A stretch of 64,000 nucleotides of DNA from Pseudomonas schmalbachii (GTDB lineage: Bacteria; Pseudomonadota; Gammaproteobacteria; Pseudomonadales; Pseudomonadaceae): contig NZ_JAELYA010000004.1 in assembly GCF_017589465.1 (NCBI RefSeq), forward strand, positions 186,001 to 250,000. Reading direction: 5' to 3'. Shown piece by piece: positions 33,071-42,209 of the stretch. The notes below the pieces were generated by a model, which did not search any database, was not told the DNA's origin, and saw only the letters and a list, made by a program, of their open reading frames with translations. Positions within the stretch are counted from its first letter, which is position 1, and the number at the start of each line of letters is the position of its first letter. Both the position numbers and the translations under genes were made by a program.

Positions 33071-35173
33071 ATGCCGAGATCCGATATGAACAGAGAAAAC
33101 CTCCAGCGCCTGCTGGCGCCGAAACACCTCGCCTTCATCGGCGGCCGCAGCATGGCCCGCGCCCTCAAGCGCTGCGCCGAGGGCGGCTTCAAGGGCGAAA
33201 TGTGGCTGGCCAATCCGCAGCACGACGAGCTGGAAGGCGTGCCCTGCGTACGCAGCGTCGCCGACCTGCCGGCTGGTCCGGATGCCGTATTCATCGCCAC
33301 CAACCGTGAGCTGACTGTCAGCGCCGTCGCCGAACTGGCGGAGAAGGGCGCGGGCGGTGCCATCTGCTACGCCTCCGGCTACGCCGAAACCGGCGAGGAA
33401 GGCGAGGCCCTGCAGAAGCGTCTGCTGGAAGCGGCCGGCGACATGGCCCTGCTCGGGCCGAACTGCTACGGCCTGCTCGACTACCTGCACGGCGCCGCGC
33501 TGTGGCCGGTGGCCCATGGCGGCCATATCGTCGAGAAAGGCGTGGCGGTGCTGACCCAGAGCGGCAACTTCGCCTACAACGTCTCGATGAGCGACCGCTC
33601 GCTGCCGGTGGCCTACATGGCTTCGGTCGGCAACCAGGCACAGCTGGGCGTCGCCGAACTGATGGACGTGCTGCTCGACGAGCCGCGCGTCACTGCCATC
33701 GGCCTGCACCTGGAAGGCCTGAAGAACGTCCCCGGCTTCGCCCGCGCCGCCTACAAGGCGCTGCAGAAGGGCATCCCGGTGATCGCCCTGAAGACCGGCG
33801 TTTCCGAGATCGGCGCCGAACTGGCGCTCAGCCACACCAGTTCGCTGGCCGGCTCCGATGCGTTGTACGACGCGCTGTTCGACCGCCTCGGCGTGATCCG
33901 CGTGAGCGGCCCGGTCAGCTTCATGGAAACCCTCAAGGCCGCCGCCTGCGGCAACCTGCCGGCCGGCCCGAGCCTGGCCGCGCTGGCCTGCTCCGGTGGC
34001 GACGCCGGGCTGATCGCCGACTACGCCGAACGCAACGGCCTGCCGCTGCCCAAGCTGGTCGACGCGCAGCGCGCCGAACTGGCCGAGGTGCTGCCGGACT
34101 ACGCCAACATCGCCAACCCGCTGGACTTCACCACCGCCATCTGGGGCGACGGCCCGGCGCTGCAGAAGATGCTCGACAGCGCCCTGCGCACGCCGGCCGA
34201 CGCCGCGCTGCTGGTGCTCGACTACCCCGGCGAGGAAACCGGCGAACGCGCGCAGTGCGATCTGCTGCTGGAGCTGTACTGCGCCGCGCTGAAGCGCCAC
34301 GACAAGGTCGGCTTCATCGCCTCGGCCTTCCCCGAACTGCTGCCGGCCCATGCCCGCGAGCTGCTGCACAGCCACGGCGTCGCTGCCTTGCAAGGTGTGG
34401 AAGACGGCCTCGCCGCCTGGGGCCGCATCGCCCATTACCGCCAGCGCCGCGAAGCCCTGCTGGAGCGTGGCGAAGCAGCCCGCGTGCCGCTCTGCCCGCT
34501 GGCGCTGGACGGCCAGGGCCGGCTGCTCGACGAGTGGCAATCCAAGCAGGCGCTGAAGCCCTTCGGCGTACCGCTGCCCGCTGCCGTCCTGACCACTCCG
34601 GGACAGGCCCGCGAGGCGGCCGTCGATCTCGGCTTCCCGCTGGTGCTCAAGGCGGTCAGCGCTGACCTGCCGCACAAGACCGAAGCCGGCGGCGTGATGC
34701 TCAACCTGCGCAACGAGGCCGCGCTGGAAGCGGCGCTGCTGACCATGCGCGAGAACCTTGCCCGCCATGCGCCCCAGGTCGCCTTCGACCAGGTGCTGCT
34801 GGAACGCATGGCCACCCCGCCGCTGGCCGAGCTGATCGTCGGTATCAAGCGCGAGCCCGGCTTCGGCCTGGCGCTGGTGATCGGCGCCGGCGGCATCCTC
34901 GTCGAGCTGCTCAAGGACAGCCGCAGCCTGCTGCTGCCGACCACCGACGCGGCGATCCGCGATGCCCTGCTGAGCCTGCGCAGCGCGCCGCTGCTCACCG
35001 GCTTCCGTGGCCGCCCGGCGGTGGACCTGGACGCGCTGGTGGAAGCTGTCCGCGCGGTCGCCGACTACGCCTGCGAACACGTCGATTCGCTGCTGGAACT
35101 GGATGTGAACCCGCTGCTGGCCTGCGCCGATGGCGCGGTGGCGGTGGATGCGCTGATCCGTATCGCTGAATGA
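33071..35173 (+). CDS. ADP-forming acyl-CoA synthetase (acetate-CoA ligase family)
   Basis: The 700-residue protein combines a CoA-binding domain (KHLAFIGGRSMARAL), a succinyl-CoA-ligase-like domain with the phospho-His loop SHTSSLAGSD (His255) and a C-terminal ATP-grasp domain (GFPLVLKAVSADLPHKTEAGG region from about residue 490). Such enzymes make an acyl-CoA from acid, ATP and CoA. ATG 33071 has GGTGAGGG upstream; ATG 33086 (MNRENL) is an equally plausible start. Placed with the acyl-CoA dehydrogenase and crotonase, it completes a set for activation and oxidation of a carboxylic acid, perhaps 4-guanidinobutyrate. Confidence 0.87.
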   Translation: MPRSDMNRENLQRLLAPKHLAFIGGRSMARALKRCAEGGFKGEMWLANPQHDELEGVPCVRSVADLPAGPDAVFIATNRELTVSAVAELAEKGAGGAICYASGYAETGEEGEALQKRLLEAAGDMALLGPNCYGLLDYLHGAALWPVAHGGHIVEKGVAVLTQSGNFAYNVSMSDRSLPVAYMASVGNQAQLGVAELMDVLLDEPRVTAIGLHLEGLKNVPGFARAAYKALQKGIPVIALKTGVSEIGAELALSHTSSLAGSDALYDALFDRLGVIRVSGPVSFMETLKAAACGNLPAGPSLAALACSGGDAGLIADYAERNGLPLPKLVDAQRAELAEVLPDYANIANPLDFTTAIWGDGPALQKMLDSALRTPADAALLVLDYPGEETGERAQCDLLLELYCAALKRHDKVGFIASAFPELLPAHARELLHSHGVAALQGVEDGLAAWGRIAHYRQRREALLERGEAARVPLCPLALDGQGRLLDEWQSKQALKPFGVPLPAAVLTTPGQAREAAVDLGFPLVLKAVSADLPHKTEAGGVMLNLRNEAALEAALLTMRENLARHAPQVAFDQVLLERMATPPLAELIVGIKREPGFGLALVIGAGGILVELLKDSRSLLLPTTDAAIRDALLSLRSAPLLTGFRGRPAVDLDALVEAVRAVADYACEHVDSLLELDVNPLLACADGAVAVDALIRIAE

Positions 35174-35205
35174 CAGACCTGGGCTTTGCATCGTCGCGAT
35201 GCTTC

Positions 35206-35324
35206 CCCCTCACCCTAACCCTCTCCCTCGGGGAGAGGGGACTTTCCGGAGCGGCCGGCTGGCACGGTATGTCCGTCCACGCCAATGCGCCCCCTCTCCC
35301 TCCGGGAGAGGGCTGGGGTGAGGG
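35206..35324. repeat. CCCTCACC...GGTGAGGG inverted repeat element
   Basis: A full element (arms CCCTCACCCTAACCCTCTCC and its inverse) separates the CoA-ligase and aruI genes. Confidence 0.75.
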
Positions 35325-35377
35325 AGCCGCAACGCCGATGCTCCCATAAGGCAACGCACAAGATTCGAGGAATGACC

Positions 35378-36988
35378 ATGCAGAACAACAAAAACCTCAC
35401 CGGCGGCCAGGCACTCGTCCGCCTGCTCGCCAACTACGGCGTCGACACCGTCTTCGGCATTCCCGGCGTGCACACCCTGGAGCTCTATCGCGGTCTGCCC
35501 GGCAGCGGCATCCGCCATGTGCTGACCCGTCACGAGCAGGGCGCCGGCTTCATGGCCGATGGCTACGCTCGCGTCAGCGGCAAGCCGGGCGTGTGCTTCG
35601 TCATCACCGGCCCGGGCGTGACCAACGCCGCCACCGCCATCGGCCAGGCCTACGCCGACTCGGTGCCGATGCTGGTGATTTCCAGCGTCAACCACACCGC
35701 CAGCCTCGGCAAGGGCTGGGGGTGCCTGCACGAAACCCAGGACCAGCGCGCCATGACCGCGCCGATCACCGCCTTCTCGGCTGTCGCCTTGAGCGCGGAG
35801 GATCTGCCCGAGCTGATCGCCCGCGCCTACGCCGTGTTCGACAGCGAGCGTCCGCGCCCTGTGCATATCTCCGTTCCGCTGGACGTGCTCGCCGCCCCGG
35901 TGGCCCGCGACTGGAGCGCTGAAGTGGTCCGCCGTCCGGGTCGTGGCCCGGCATCGTCCACAGCCATCCAGCAGGCTGTGGATAAACTCGCCGCCGCGAA
36001 GAAGCCGATGATCATCGCTGGTGGCGGCGCCCTGCATGCCGCCGAGGCGCTGGCCGCGCTCAGCGAACAACTGGCCGCGCCGCTGTTCACCAGCGTCGCC
36101 GGCAAGGGCCTGCTGCCGCCGCAGGCGCCGCTGAATGCCGGTTCGACCCTGTGCACCCAGGCTGGTTGGGACATGATCGCCGAGGCCGATGTGGTTCTCG
36201 CGGTCGGCACCGAAATGGCCGACACCGACTTCTGGCGCGAGCGCCTACCGCTGAATGGCGAGCTGATCCGCATCGACATCGATTCGCGCAAGTTCAACGA
36301 TTTCTATCCCTGCAGCGTGGCGCTGCACGGCGACGCGCAGGCCAGCGTAGACGCACTGCTGGCCGGGCTGAAGTTATCCACACGCGATGCCACGACCGCG
36401 CAGCAACGGGTTGCCCAGCTGAAAGCGCAACTGGAAGCCAGCCATGCGCCGCTGCAACTTATCCACAAGTCGATTCTCGAACGCATCGCCAATGCGCTGC
36501 CGGACAACGCCTTCATCAGCAGCGACATGACCCAGCTGGCCTATACCGGCAACTACCTGTTCCCCAGCAAGGCCCCGCGCGGCTGGCTGCACCCGACCGG
36601 CTACGGCACCCTCGGCTACGGCGTGCCGGCCGGCATCGGCGCCAAGTTCGGCGCGCCCGAGCGTCCCGGCCTGGTGCTGGTCGGTGACGGCGGCTTCCTC
36701 TACACCGCGCAGGAACTGGCGACCGCCGTGGAAGAGCTGGACAGCCCGCTGGTGGTGCTGCTGTGGAACAACGATGCGCTGGGGCAGATCCGCGACGACA
36801 TGATCGGCCTCGACATCGAGCCGATCGGCGTGCTGCCGCGCAACCCGGACTTCGCCCTGCTGGCCAGGGCCTATGGCTGCACCGTGCGCCAGCCGCAGAA
36901 CCTCGACGCGCTGGAAAGCGACCTGCGCGAAGGTTTTGCACAGCCCGGCGTCACCCTGATCGAACTGAAACACGCCTGCGCCCATTGA
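35378..36988 (+). CDS. aruI: AruI, thiamine-diphosphate-dependent 2-ketoarginine decarboxylase
   Basis: The 536-residue protein is a ThDP enzyme of the acetolactate synthase/decarboxylase superfamily: Glu53 in RHEQGAGFMADGYAR activates the cofactor, and the metal-binding motif runs from GDGG (436-439) to NN (464-465). GAGGA lies six bases before ATG 35378; ATG 35372 is too close to it. In the arginine transaminase pathway AruI decarboxylates 2-ketoarginine (from AruH) to 4-guanidinobutyraldehyde. Assignment rests on family and on the neighbouring aruH, racemase and aldehyde dehydrogenase. Confidence 0.85.
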   Translation: MQNNKNLTGGQALVRLLANYGVDTVFGIPGVHTLELYRGLPGSGIRHVLTRHEQGAGFMADGYARVSGKPGVCFVITGPGVTNAATAIGQAYADSVPMLVISSVNHTASLGKGWGCLHETQDQRAMTAPITAFSAVALSAEDLPELIARAYAVFDSERPRPVHISVPLDVLAAPVARDWSAEVVRRPGRGPASSTAIQQAVDKLAAAKKPMIIAGGGALHAAEALAALSEQLAAPLFTSVAGKGLLPPQAPLNAGSTLCTQAGWDMIAEADVVLAVGTEMADTDFWRERLPLNGELIRIDIDSRKFNDFYPCSVALHGDAQASVDALLAGLKLSTRDATTAQQRVAQLKAQLEASHAPLQLIHKSILERIANALPDNAFISSDMTQLAYTGNYLFPSKAPRGWLHPTGYGTLGYGVPAGIGAKFGAPERPGLVLVGDGGFLYTAQELATAVEELDSPLVVLLWNNDALGQIRDDMIGLDIEPIGVLPRNPDFALLARAYGCTVRQPQNLDALESDLREGFAQPGVTLIELKHACAH

Positions 36989-37076
36989 TCGGGCGAGCCC
37001 GCCTCCCTGCCAGTCGCGGGGCGGCGCAACTGCACAACAAGGAGGCCGTAAGGTCGCCGTTACAGGAGATACAACC

Positions 37077-38306
37077 ATGCCTTTCAGCCGTTCTCTGCTC
37101 GCCCTGTCCCTCGGTCTCGTGCTCTGGCAAGGCCAGGCCCACGCGGCGCCGCCGATGTCGCTGGACAACGGCACGTCGCAACTGACCGCGCAGGTCAGCA
37201 ACGCCTGGGTGGAAATCAACAAGGCCGCCTTCGAGCACAACATCCGCACCCTGCAGGCGGAACTCGGCGGCAAGTCGAAGCTGTGCGCGGTGCTCAAGGC
37301 GGACGCCTACGGCCACGGCATCGGCCTGCTGATGCCGTCGGTGATCGCCATGGACGTGCCCTGCGTCGCCGTCGCCAGCAACGAGGAGGCGCGGGTGGTT
37401 CGCGCCAGCGGCTTCAAGGGCGAACTGGTGCGGGTGCGCACCGGCACCCTGGACGAGATCGAGGATGCACTGCAGTACAACGTCGAAGAGATGGTCGGCA
37501 ACGCTGAATTCGCCCGCCAGGCGGGTGAGCTCGCTGAACGCCACGGCCGCAAGCTGCGCGTGCACATCGCGCTGAACTCCAGCGGCATGAGCCGCAACGG
37601 CCTGGAGATGGAAAGCGAGCAGGGCCGCCGCGACGCCGTCGCCGTTACGAAGGACAAGAACCTCGACGTGGTGGCGATCATGACCCACTACGCGGTGGAG
37701 GAGCGCGAGGACGTGCTCAAGGGGCTGGCCGCCTTCAACCGGCAGGCCGACTGGCTGATCAAGGAAGCCGGGCTGGATCGCAGCAAGCTGACCCTGCACA
37801 CCGCCAACTCCTTCGCCACCCTGGAAGTGCCCGAGGCGCGCCTGGACATGGTGCGTACCGGCGGTGCGCTGTTCGGCGACACCGTGGTCACCCGCACCGA
37901 GTACAAGCGGGTGATGCAGTTCAAGTCCCACGTGGCCTCGGTGAACGCCTATCCGGCGGGCAACAGCGTCGGCTACGACCGCACCTTCACCCTCAATCGC
38001 GAGTCGCGGCTGGCCAACATCACCGTCGGCTACTCCGACGGCTACCGCCGGGTATTCACCAACAAGGCCCATGTGCTGATCGACGGCCACCGCGTGCCGG
38101 TGGTGGGCAAGGTCTCGATGAACACCCTGATGGTCGACGTCACCGACTTCCCGGACGTGAAGGCCGGCGACGAGGTGGTGCTGTTCGGCAAGCAGGGCGG
38201 CAGCGAGATCGCCCAGAGCGAGATGGAAGACATCAATGGCGCGCTGCTGGCCGACCTGTACACGGTCTGGGGCAGCGCCAACCCGAAAGTGCTGGTCGAG
38301 CAATAG
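37077..38306 (+). CDS. Periplasmic broad-specificity amino acid racemase
   Basis: The 409-residue PLP enzyme has an alanine-racemase fold with Schiff-base Lys74 (AVLKADAYGHG) and catalytic Tyr300 (NSVGYDRTF). Unlike housekeeping Alr/DadX it carries a signal peptide (cleaved near AHAAPP) and an N-terminal extension, as in Bsr/BAR racemases that act on Arg, Lys and other residues in the periplasm. GGAG lies nine bases upstream. It is sandwiched between aruI and aruH, so conversion of D-arginine or D-lysine to the L form for the pathway is likely. The same gene order is known to me from P. putida. Confidence 0.9.
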   Translation: MPFSRSLLALSLGLVLWQGQAHAAPPMSLDNGTSQLTAQVSNAWVEINKAAFEHNIRTLQAELGGKSKLCAVLKADAYGHGIGLLMPSVIAMDVPCVAVASNEEARVVRASGFKGELVRVRTGTLDEIEDALQYNVEEMVGNAEFARQAGELAERHGRKLRVHIALNSSGMSRNGLEMESEQGRRDAVAVTKDKNLDVVAIMTHYAVEEREDVLKGLAAFNRQADWLIKEAGLDRSKLTLHTANSFATLEVPEARLDMVRTGGALFGDTVVTRTEYKRVMQFKSHVASVNAYPAGNSVGYDRTFTLNRESRLANITVGYSDGYRRVFTNKAHVLIDGHRVPVVGKVSMNTLMVDVTDFPDVKAGDEVVLFGKQGGSEIAQSEMEDINGALLADLYTVWGSANPKVLVEQ

Positions 38307-38338
38307 CTCGCCAGCCCAGCGTTCCGAGGAGGTACCCG

Positions 38339-39529
38339 ATGCGCTACTCCCACCTTACCCAACGCATAGCCGGCGACGGCGCCGCAGCCTGGGATATCCA
38401 CTACCGCGCCCTGGCGCGCCTGGAGCAGGGCGACGACATCCTGCTGCTGTCGGTCGGCGATCCGGATTTCGACACACCGCAGCCCATCGTGCAGGCGGCT
38501 GTGGATAGTTTGCGTGCCGGCGCCACCCACTACGCCGACGTCAGCGGCAAGCGCGCGCTGCGCGAAGCCATCGCCGCTCGCCACCAGCAGCGCAGCGGCC
38601 AGGCGGTGGACGCCGACCAGGTGATCGTGCTCTCCGGCGCCCAGTGCGCGCTCTACGCGGTGGCCCAGTGCGTGCTGAATCCGGGCGACGAGGTGATCGT
38701 CGCCGAGCCGATGTACGTCACCTACGAGGCGGTGTTCGGTGCTTGCGGCGCCACCGTGGTTCCGGTGCCGGTGCGTTCCGAGCATGGCTTCCGCGTGCAG
38801 GCCGAGGACGTCGCCGCGCGCATCACCCCGCGCACCCGCGCGCTGGCGCTGAACAGCCCGCACAACCCGTCCGGCGCCAGCCTGCCGCGCGCCACCTGGG
38901 AAGCGCTGGCCGACCTGTGCATAACTCACGACCTGTGGATGATTTCCGACGAGGTCTACAGCGAGCTGCTGTTCGACGGTGAACACATCAGCCCGGCCAG
39001 CCTGCCGGGCATGGCCGAGCGCACCGCGACCATCAACAGCCTGTCGAAATCCCATGCCATGACCGGCTGGCGCGTGGGCTGGGTGGTCGGCCCGGCGGAA
39101 CTCGCCGCGCACCTGGGCAACCTGGCGCTGTGCATGCTCTACGGCTCGCCGGACTTCATCCAGGACGCCGCCGTGGTCGCGCTGGAAGCCGACCTGCCGG
39201 AGCTGGAAGCGATGCGCGAGGCCTACCGCCAGCGCCGCGACCTGGTCCTCGACTGCCTGCAGGGCTGCCCCGGCCTGCGCGCGCTGCGCCCGGACGGCGG
39301 CATGTTCGTGATGGTGGATATCCGCGCCACCGGCCTTTCCGCCGGGGCGTTCGCCGATGTGCTGCTGGATCGCCACGGCGTCTCGGTCCTCGCCGGCGAA
39401 GCCTTCGGCCCCAGCGCCGCCGGGCATATCCGCCTCGGCCTGGTACATGACGAAGCGCCGCTGCGCGATGCCTGCCAGCGCATCGCCGCCTGCGCCGCCG
39501 AACTGATGAAGGAGAAGCGCTATGCATGA
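38339..39529 (+). CDS. aruH: AruH, arginine:pyruvate aminotransferase
   Basis: The 396-residue class I/II aminotransferase has NSPHNPSG, the PLP-contacting Asp in ISDEVYSEL, and Schiff-base Lys237 in SLSKSHAMTGWRVG. AruH transfers the alpha-amino group of L-arginine to pyruvate, giving 2-ketoarginine and alanine. GAGGAGG lies upstream of ATG 38339, and the end overlaps the aldehyde dehydrogenase gene by eight bases. The length fits PAO1 AruH. Lysine may also be used by this family. Confidence 0.87.
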   Translation: MRYSHLTQRIAGDGAAAWDIHYRALARLEQGDDILLLSVGDPDFDTPQPIVQAAVDSLRAGATHYADVSGKRALREAIAARHQQRSGQAVDADQVIVLSGAQCALYAVAQCVLNPGDEVIVAEPMYVTYEAVFGACGATVVPVPVRSEHGFRVQAEDVAARITPRTRALALNSPHNPSGASLPRATWEALADLCITHDLWMISDEVYSELLFDGEHISPASLPGMAERTATINSLSKSHAMTGWRVGWVVGPAELAAHLGNLALCMLYGSPDFIQDAAVVALEADLPELEAMREAYRQRRDLVLDCLQGCPGLRALRPDGGMFVMVDIRATGLSAGAFADVLLDRHGVSVLAGEAFGPSAAGHIRLGLVHDEAPLRDACQRIAACAAELMKEKRYA

Positions 39530-40940
39530 GCGCCGCCAGTTGTACATCGACGGTGCCTGGGTGGCGCCGGTCGGCAGCGGCCTGGCCGAGGTGGTGAACC
39601 CGGCCACTGAAGAGGTCATCGACCACGTGCCGCTGGGCGACGAGCAGGACGTGAACCGCGCGGTGGATGCCGCGCGCCGCGCCTTCGCCGGCTGGTCGCG
39701 GACGCCTTCCAGCGTGCGTGCTGGCTACATCCGTGCCCTCGCCGACGAGCTGAAGCGCCGCGCCGAGGAGATGGCCGCGCTGATCACCGCCGAACTGGGC
39801 ATGCCGGTGCAGTGGTGCCGCATGGTGCAGGTCGACGGGCCGATCGAGGGGCTGGAAAGCTACGTCGAGCTGGCCGCGCGGATGGACGAGGTGCGCGAGG
39901 TCGGCAATTCGCTGGTGGTGAAGGAGCCGGTCGGCGTGTGCGCCTTCATCAATCCGTGGAACTACCCGCTGCATCAGCTGATCGGCAAGCTGGCCCCGGC
40001 GCTGGCCGCCGGCTGCACGGTGGTCTGCAAGCCGAGCCAGGACACCCCGCTGCACGCCTTCCTGCTCGCCGAGATGATCGACACCATCGGCCTGCCGGCC
40101 GGGGTGTTCAACCTGGTCAGCGGACCGGGCTCGAAGGTCGGCGAGGCGCTGTCCCGTCACCCGGACGTGGACATGGTTTCCTTCACCGGCTCGACCACCG
40201 CCGGCGTGCGCGTCGCCCAGGCGGCGGCGCCGAGCGTGAAGCGCGTGTGCCTGGAGCTGGGCGGCAAGTCGCCGTTCCTGATCTCCGCCGATGCCGACCT
40301 GGCCGCCGCCGTGCGCCATGGCGTGCAGGACGTGATGATCAACTCGGGGCAGACCTGCACCGCGCTGACCCGCATGCTGCTGCCCGCCAGCCGCTACGAG
40401 GAAGCCGTGGAAATCGCCCGTGCGGAAACCCTGGCCCTGAAGCTCGGCGACCCGCTGGACCCGGCCAGCTTCCTCGGCCCGATGTGCTCGGCCAGCCAGC
40501 GTCGCACCGTGCTCGACTACATCCGCATCGGCGAGGAGGAGGGTGCACGGCTGGTCTGCGGCGGCATCGAACGCCCGGCCGATCTGGAACGCGGCTACTA
40601 TGTGCGGCCGACCCTGTTCGCCGCTGTGGATAACTCCATGCGCATCGCCCATGAGGAAATCTTCGGCCCGGTACTCTGCCTGATCCCGTACAAGGACGAA
40701 GCCGATGCCCTGCGCATCGCCAACGACACGCCGTTCGGCCTGTCCAGCGCGGTCTGGGCCGGCGACCGCGAGCACGGCCTGCGACTGGCGCGGCAGATGC
40801 GCGCCGGCCAGTGCTTCCTCAACGGCGGCGCATTCAACTATCGTGCACCGTTCGGTGGCTACAAGCAGTCCGGCAACGGCCGCGAATGGGGCGAGGAAGG
40901 TCTCGCCGAATTCGTCGAGCACAAGGCCATCCAGATCTGA
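39522..40940 (+). CDS. NAD(P)+-dependent aldehyde dehydrogenase, probable 4-guanidinobutyraldehyde dehydrogenase
   Basis: The 472-residue protein shows the aldehyde dehydrogenase core: FINPWNYPL, Glu245 in LELGGKSPF and catalytic Cys279 in NSGQTCTAL. It is translationally coupled to aruH by an eight-base overlap. It would oxidise the AruI product 4-guanidinobutyraldehyde to 4-guanidinobutyrate, an inference from position; succinic-semialdehyde-type substrates are possible. Confidence 0.88.
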   Translation: MHERRQLYIDGAWVAPVGSGLAEVVNPATEEVIDHVPLGDEQDVNRAVDAARRAFAGWSRTPSSVRAGYIRALADELKRRAEEMAALITAELGMPVQWCRMVQVDGPIEGLESYVELAARMDEVREVGNSLVVKEPVGVCAFINPWNYPLHQLIGKLAPALAAGCTVVCKPSQDTPLHAFLLAEMIDTIGLPAGVFNLVSGPGSKVGEALSRHPDVDMVSFTGSTTAGVRVAQAAAPSVKRVCLELGGKSPFLISADADLAAAVRHGVQDVMINSGQTCTALTRMLLPASRYEEAVEIARAETLALKLGDPLDPASFLGPMCSASQRRTVLDYIRIGEEEGARLVCGGIERPADLERGYYVRPTLFAAVDNSMRIAHEEIFGPVLCLIPYKDEADALRIANDTPFGLSSAVWAGDREHGLRLARQMRAGQCFLNGGAFNYRAPFGGYKQSGNGREWGEEGLAEFVEHKAIQI

Positions 40941-40944
40941 CATT

Positions 40945-40981
40945 GACCCCCTCTCCCCCGGGAGAGGGCAGGGGTGAGGGG
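40945..40981. repeat. Minimal CCCCTCTCCC/GGGTGAGGGG element
   Basis: A short copy of the CTCTCCC repeat family sits between the aldehyde dehydrogenase and the oxidoreductase. Confidence 0.6.
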
Positions 40982-41011
40982 AGTTCCCGCTCCGATACTG
41001 CAGGAAAAGAC

Positions 41012-41716
41012 ATGAACGTACTGATCGTCCACGCCCACAACGAACCACGGTCCTTCTCCACCGCCCTGTGCAAGCTGGCGCAGGAAACCCTGCAGGGGCA
41101 GGGCCACGAAGTGCAGGTCTCCGACCTCTACGCGATGAACTGGAACCCGGTGGCCAGTGCCGAGGACTTCGCCGAACGCGCCAACCCGGACTACCTGGTC
41201 TACGCCCTGGAACAGCGCGAAGGGGTGAAGAGCGGGAACATCGCCGCGGACATCCAGCAGGAGCTGGACAAGCTGCTGTGGGCCGACCTGGTGATCTTCA
41301 ACTTCCCGATCTACTGGTTCTCCGCCCCGGCCATCCTCAAGGGCTGGTTCGACCGTGTGCTGGTGTCTGGCGTCTGCTACGGCGGCAAGCGCTTCTACGA
41401 CCAGGGCGGCCTGGCGGGCAAGAAGGCGCTGGTAACGGTGACCCTCGGCGGCCGCGACCACATGTTCGGCGACGGCGCCATCCACGGCCCGCTGGAAGAC
41501 ATGCTGCGGCCGATCCTGCGCGGCACCCTGGCCTACACCGGCATGCAGGTGCTGCCGCCCTTCATCGCCTGGCACGTGCCCTACATCAGCAACGACGCCC
41601 GCGAGGGCTTCCTGCGTGACTACCAGGCTCGCCTGCAGAATCTCGACGGCGACAAGCCGCTGGAATTCGTGCGGCTGGACCAGTTCGACGAGCGCCTGTA
41701 CCCGCTGCCGCGCTGA
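41012..41716 (+). CDS. NAD(P)H:quinone oxidoreductase-like flavodoxin-fold protein
   Basis: The 234-residue protein belongs to the MdaB/KefF/NQO flavodoxin-2 family: MNVLIVHAHNEPRSFS opens the flavin-binding fold and FPIYWFSAPAILKGWFDRV is the family signature. Such enzymes make two-electron reductions of quinones with FMN or FAD. It is the last gene of the arginine cluster, as is a similar gene in PAO1. AGGAAAAG precedes ATG 41012. Its part in arginine breakdown is unknown. Confidence 0.82.
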   Translation: MNVLIVHAHNEPRSFSTALCKLAQETLQGQGHEVQVSDLYAMNWNPVASAEDFAERANPDYLVYALEQREGVKSGNIAADIQQELDKLLWADLVIFNFPIYWFSAPAILKGWFDRVLVSGVCYGGKRFYDQGGLAGKKALVTVTLGGRDHMFGDGAIHGPLEDMLRPILRGTLAYTGMQVLPPFIAWHVPYISNDAREGFLRDYQARLQNLDGDKPLEFVRLDQFDERLYPLPR

Positions 41717-41752
41717 GCGTAGGAGCAACTACGTGGCTGGGCCAGAACTCGC

Positions 41753-41996
41753 GTAGGTTGGTGCTGAACGCAGTGAAGCCCAACGATGGCGGTGTTGGGT
41801 ATTGCAGCCTTGTAGGAGCGGGCCATGCCCGCGAAAATCCGTGCCGCGTCATTTCGCGGGCATGGCCCGCTCCTACAGGTGTCGCCTATCGAGTCGTAGG
41901 ATGGGTTGAGCGAAGCGATACCCATGCGGTTGTGGATGATGGGTATCGAAATCCTACGTGGCGTCGCATTTGCGGTAGGGCGGGTGCAACCCGCCA
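41753..41996. repeat. Composite repeat block: four families in tandem
   Basis: In order: a left half GTAGGTTGG element (41753-41808), a full GTAGGAGCGGGCCATGCCCGC REP pair (41812-41876), a GTAGGATGGG element with a deletion-damaged right arm (41896-41956), and a half GTAGGGCGGG element (41975-41996). The gap 41717-42209 holds no gene; a TATACT box at 42176 may serve the LysR gene. Confidence 0.8.
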
Positions 41997-42209
41997 ATCA
42001 CACACAAATCGACGGCAAACAGGAAAGAAATCGGTCGCTACAGCCGGGAATTGCATGCGTGAGGGATGGCTGCTCGCTGGTGTGCCAGCAGCCTGACGAT
42101 GGACAGGGTGTTGCCCAGCGCTGCTGCAGCGACCTGGCGCCAGTTTAGGCAGCAACAATGCAGGAATAATCCACCTATACTGCGAATCAGTTTTGCAGGG
42201 TAGGCAACA

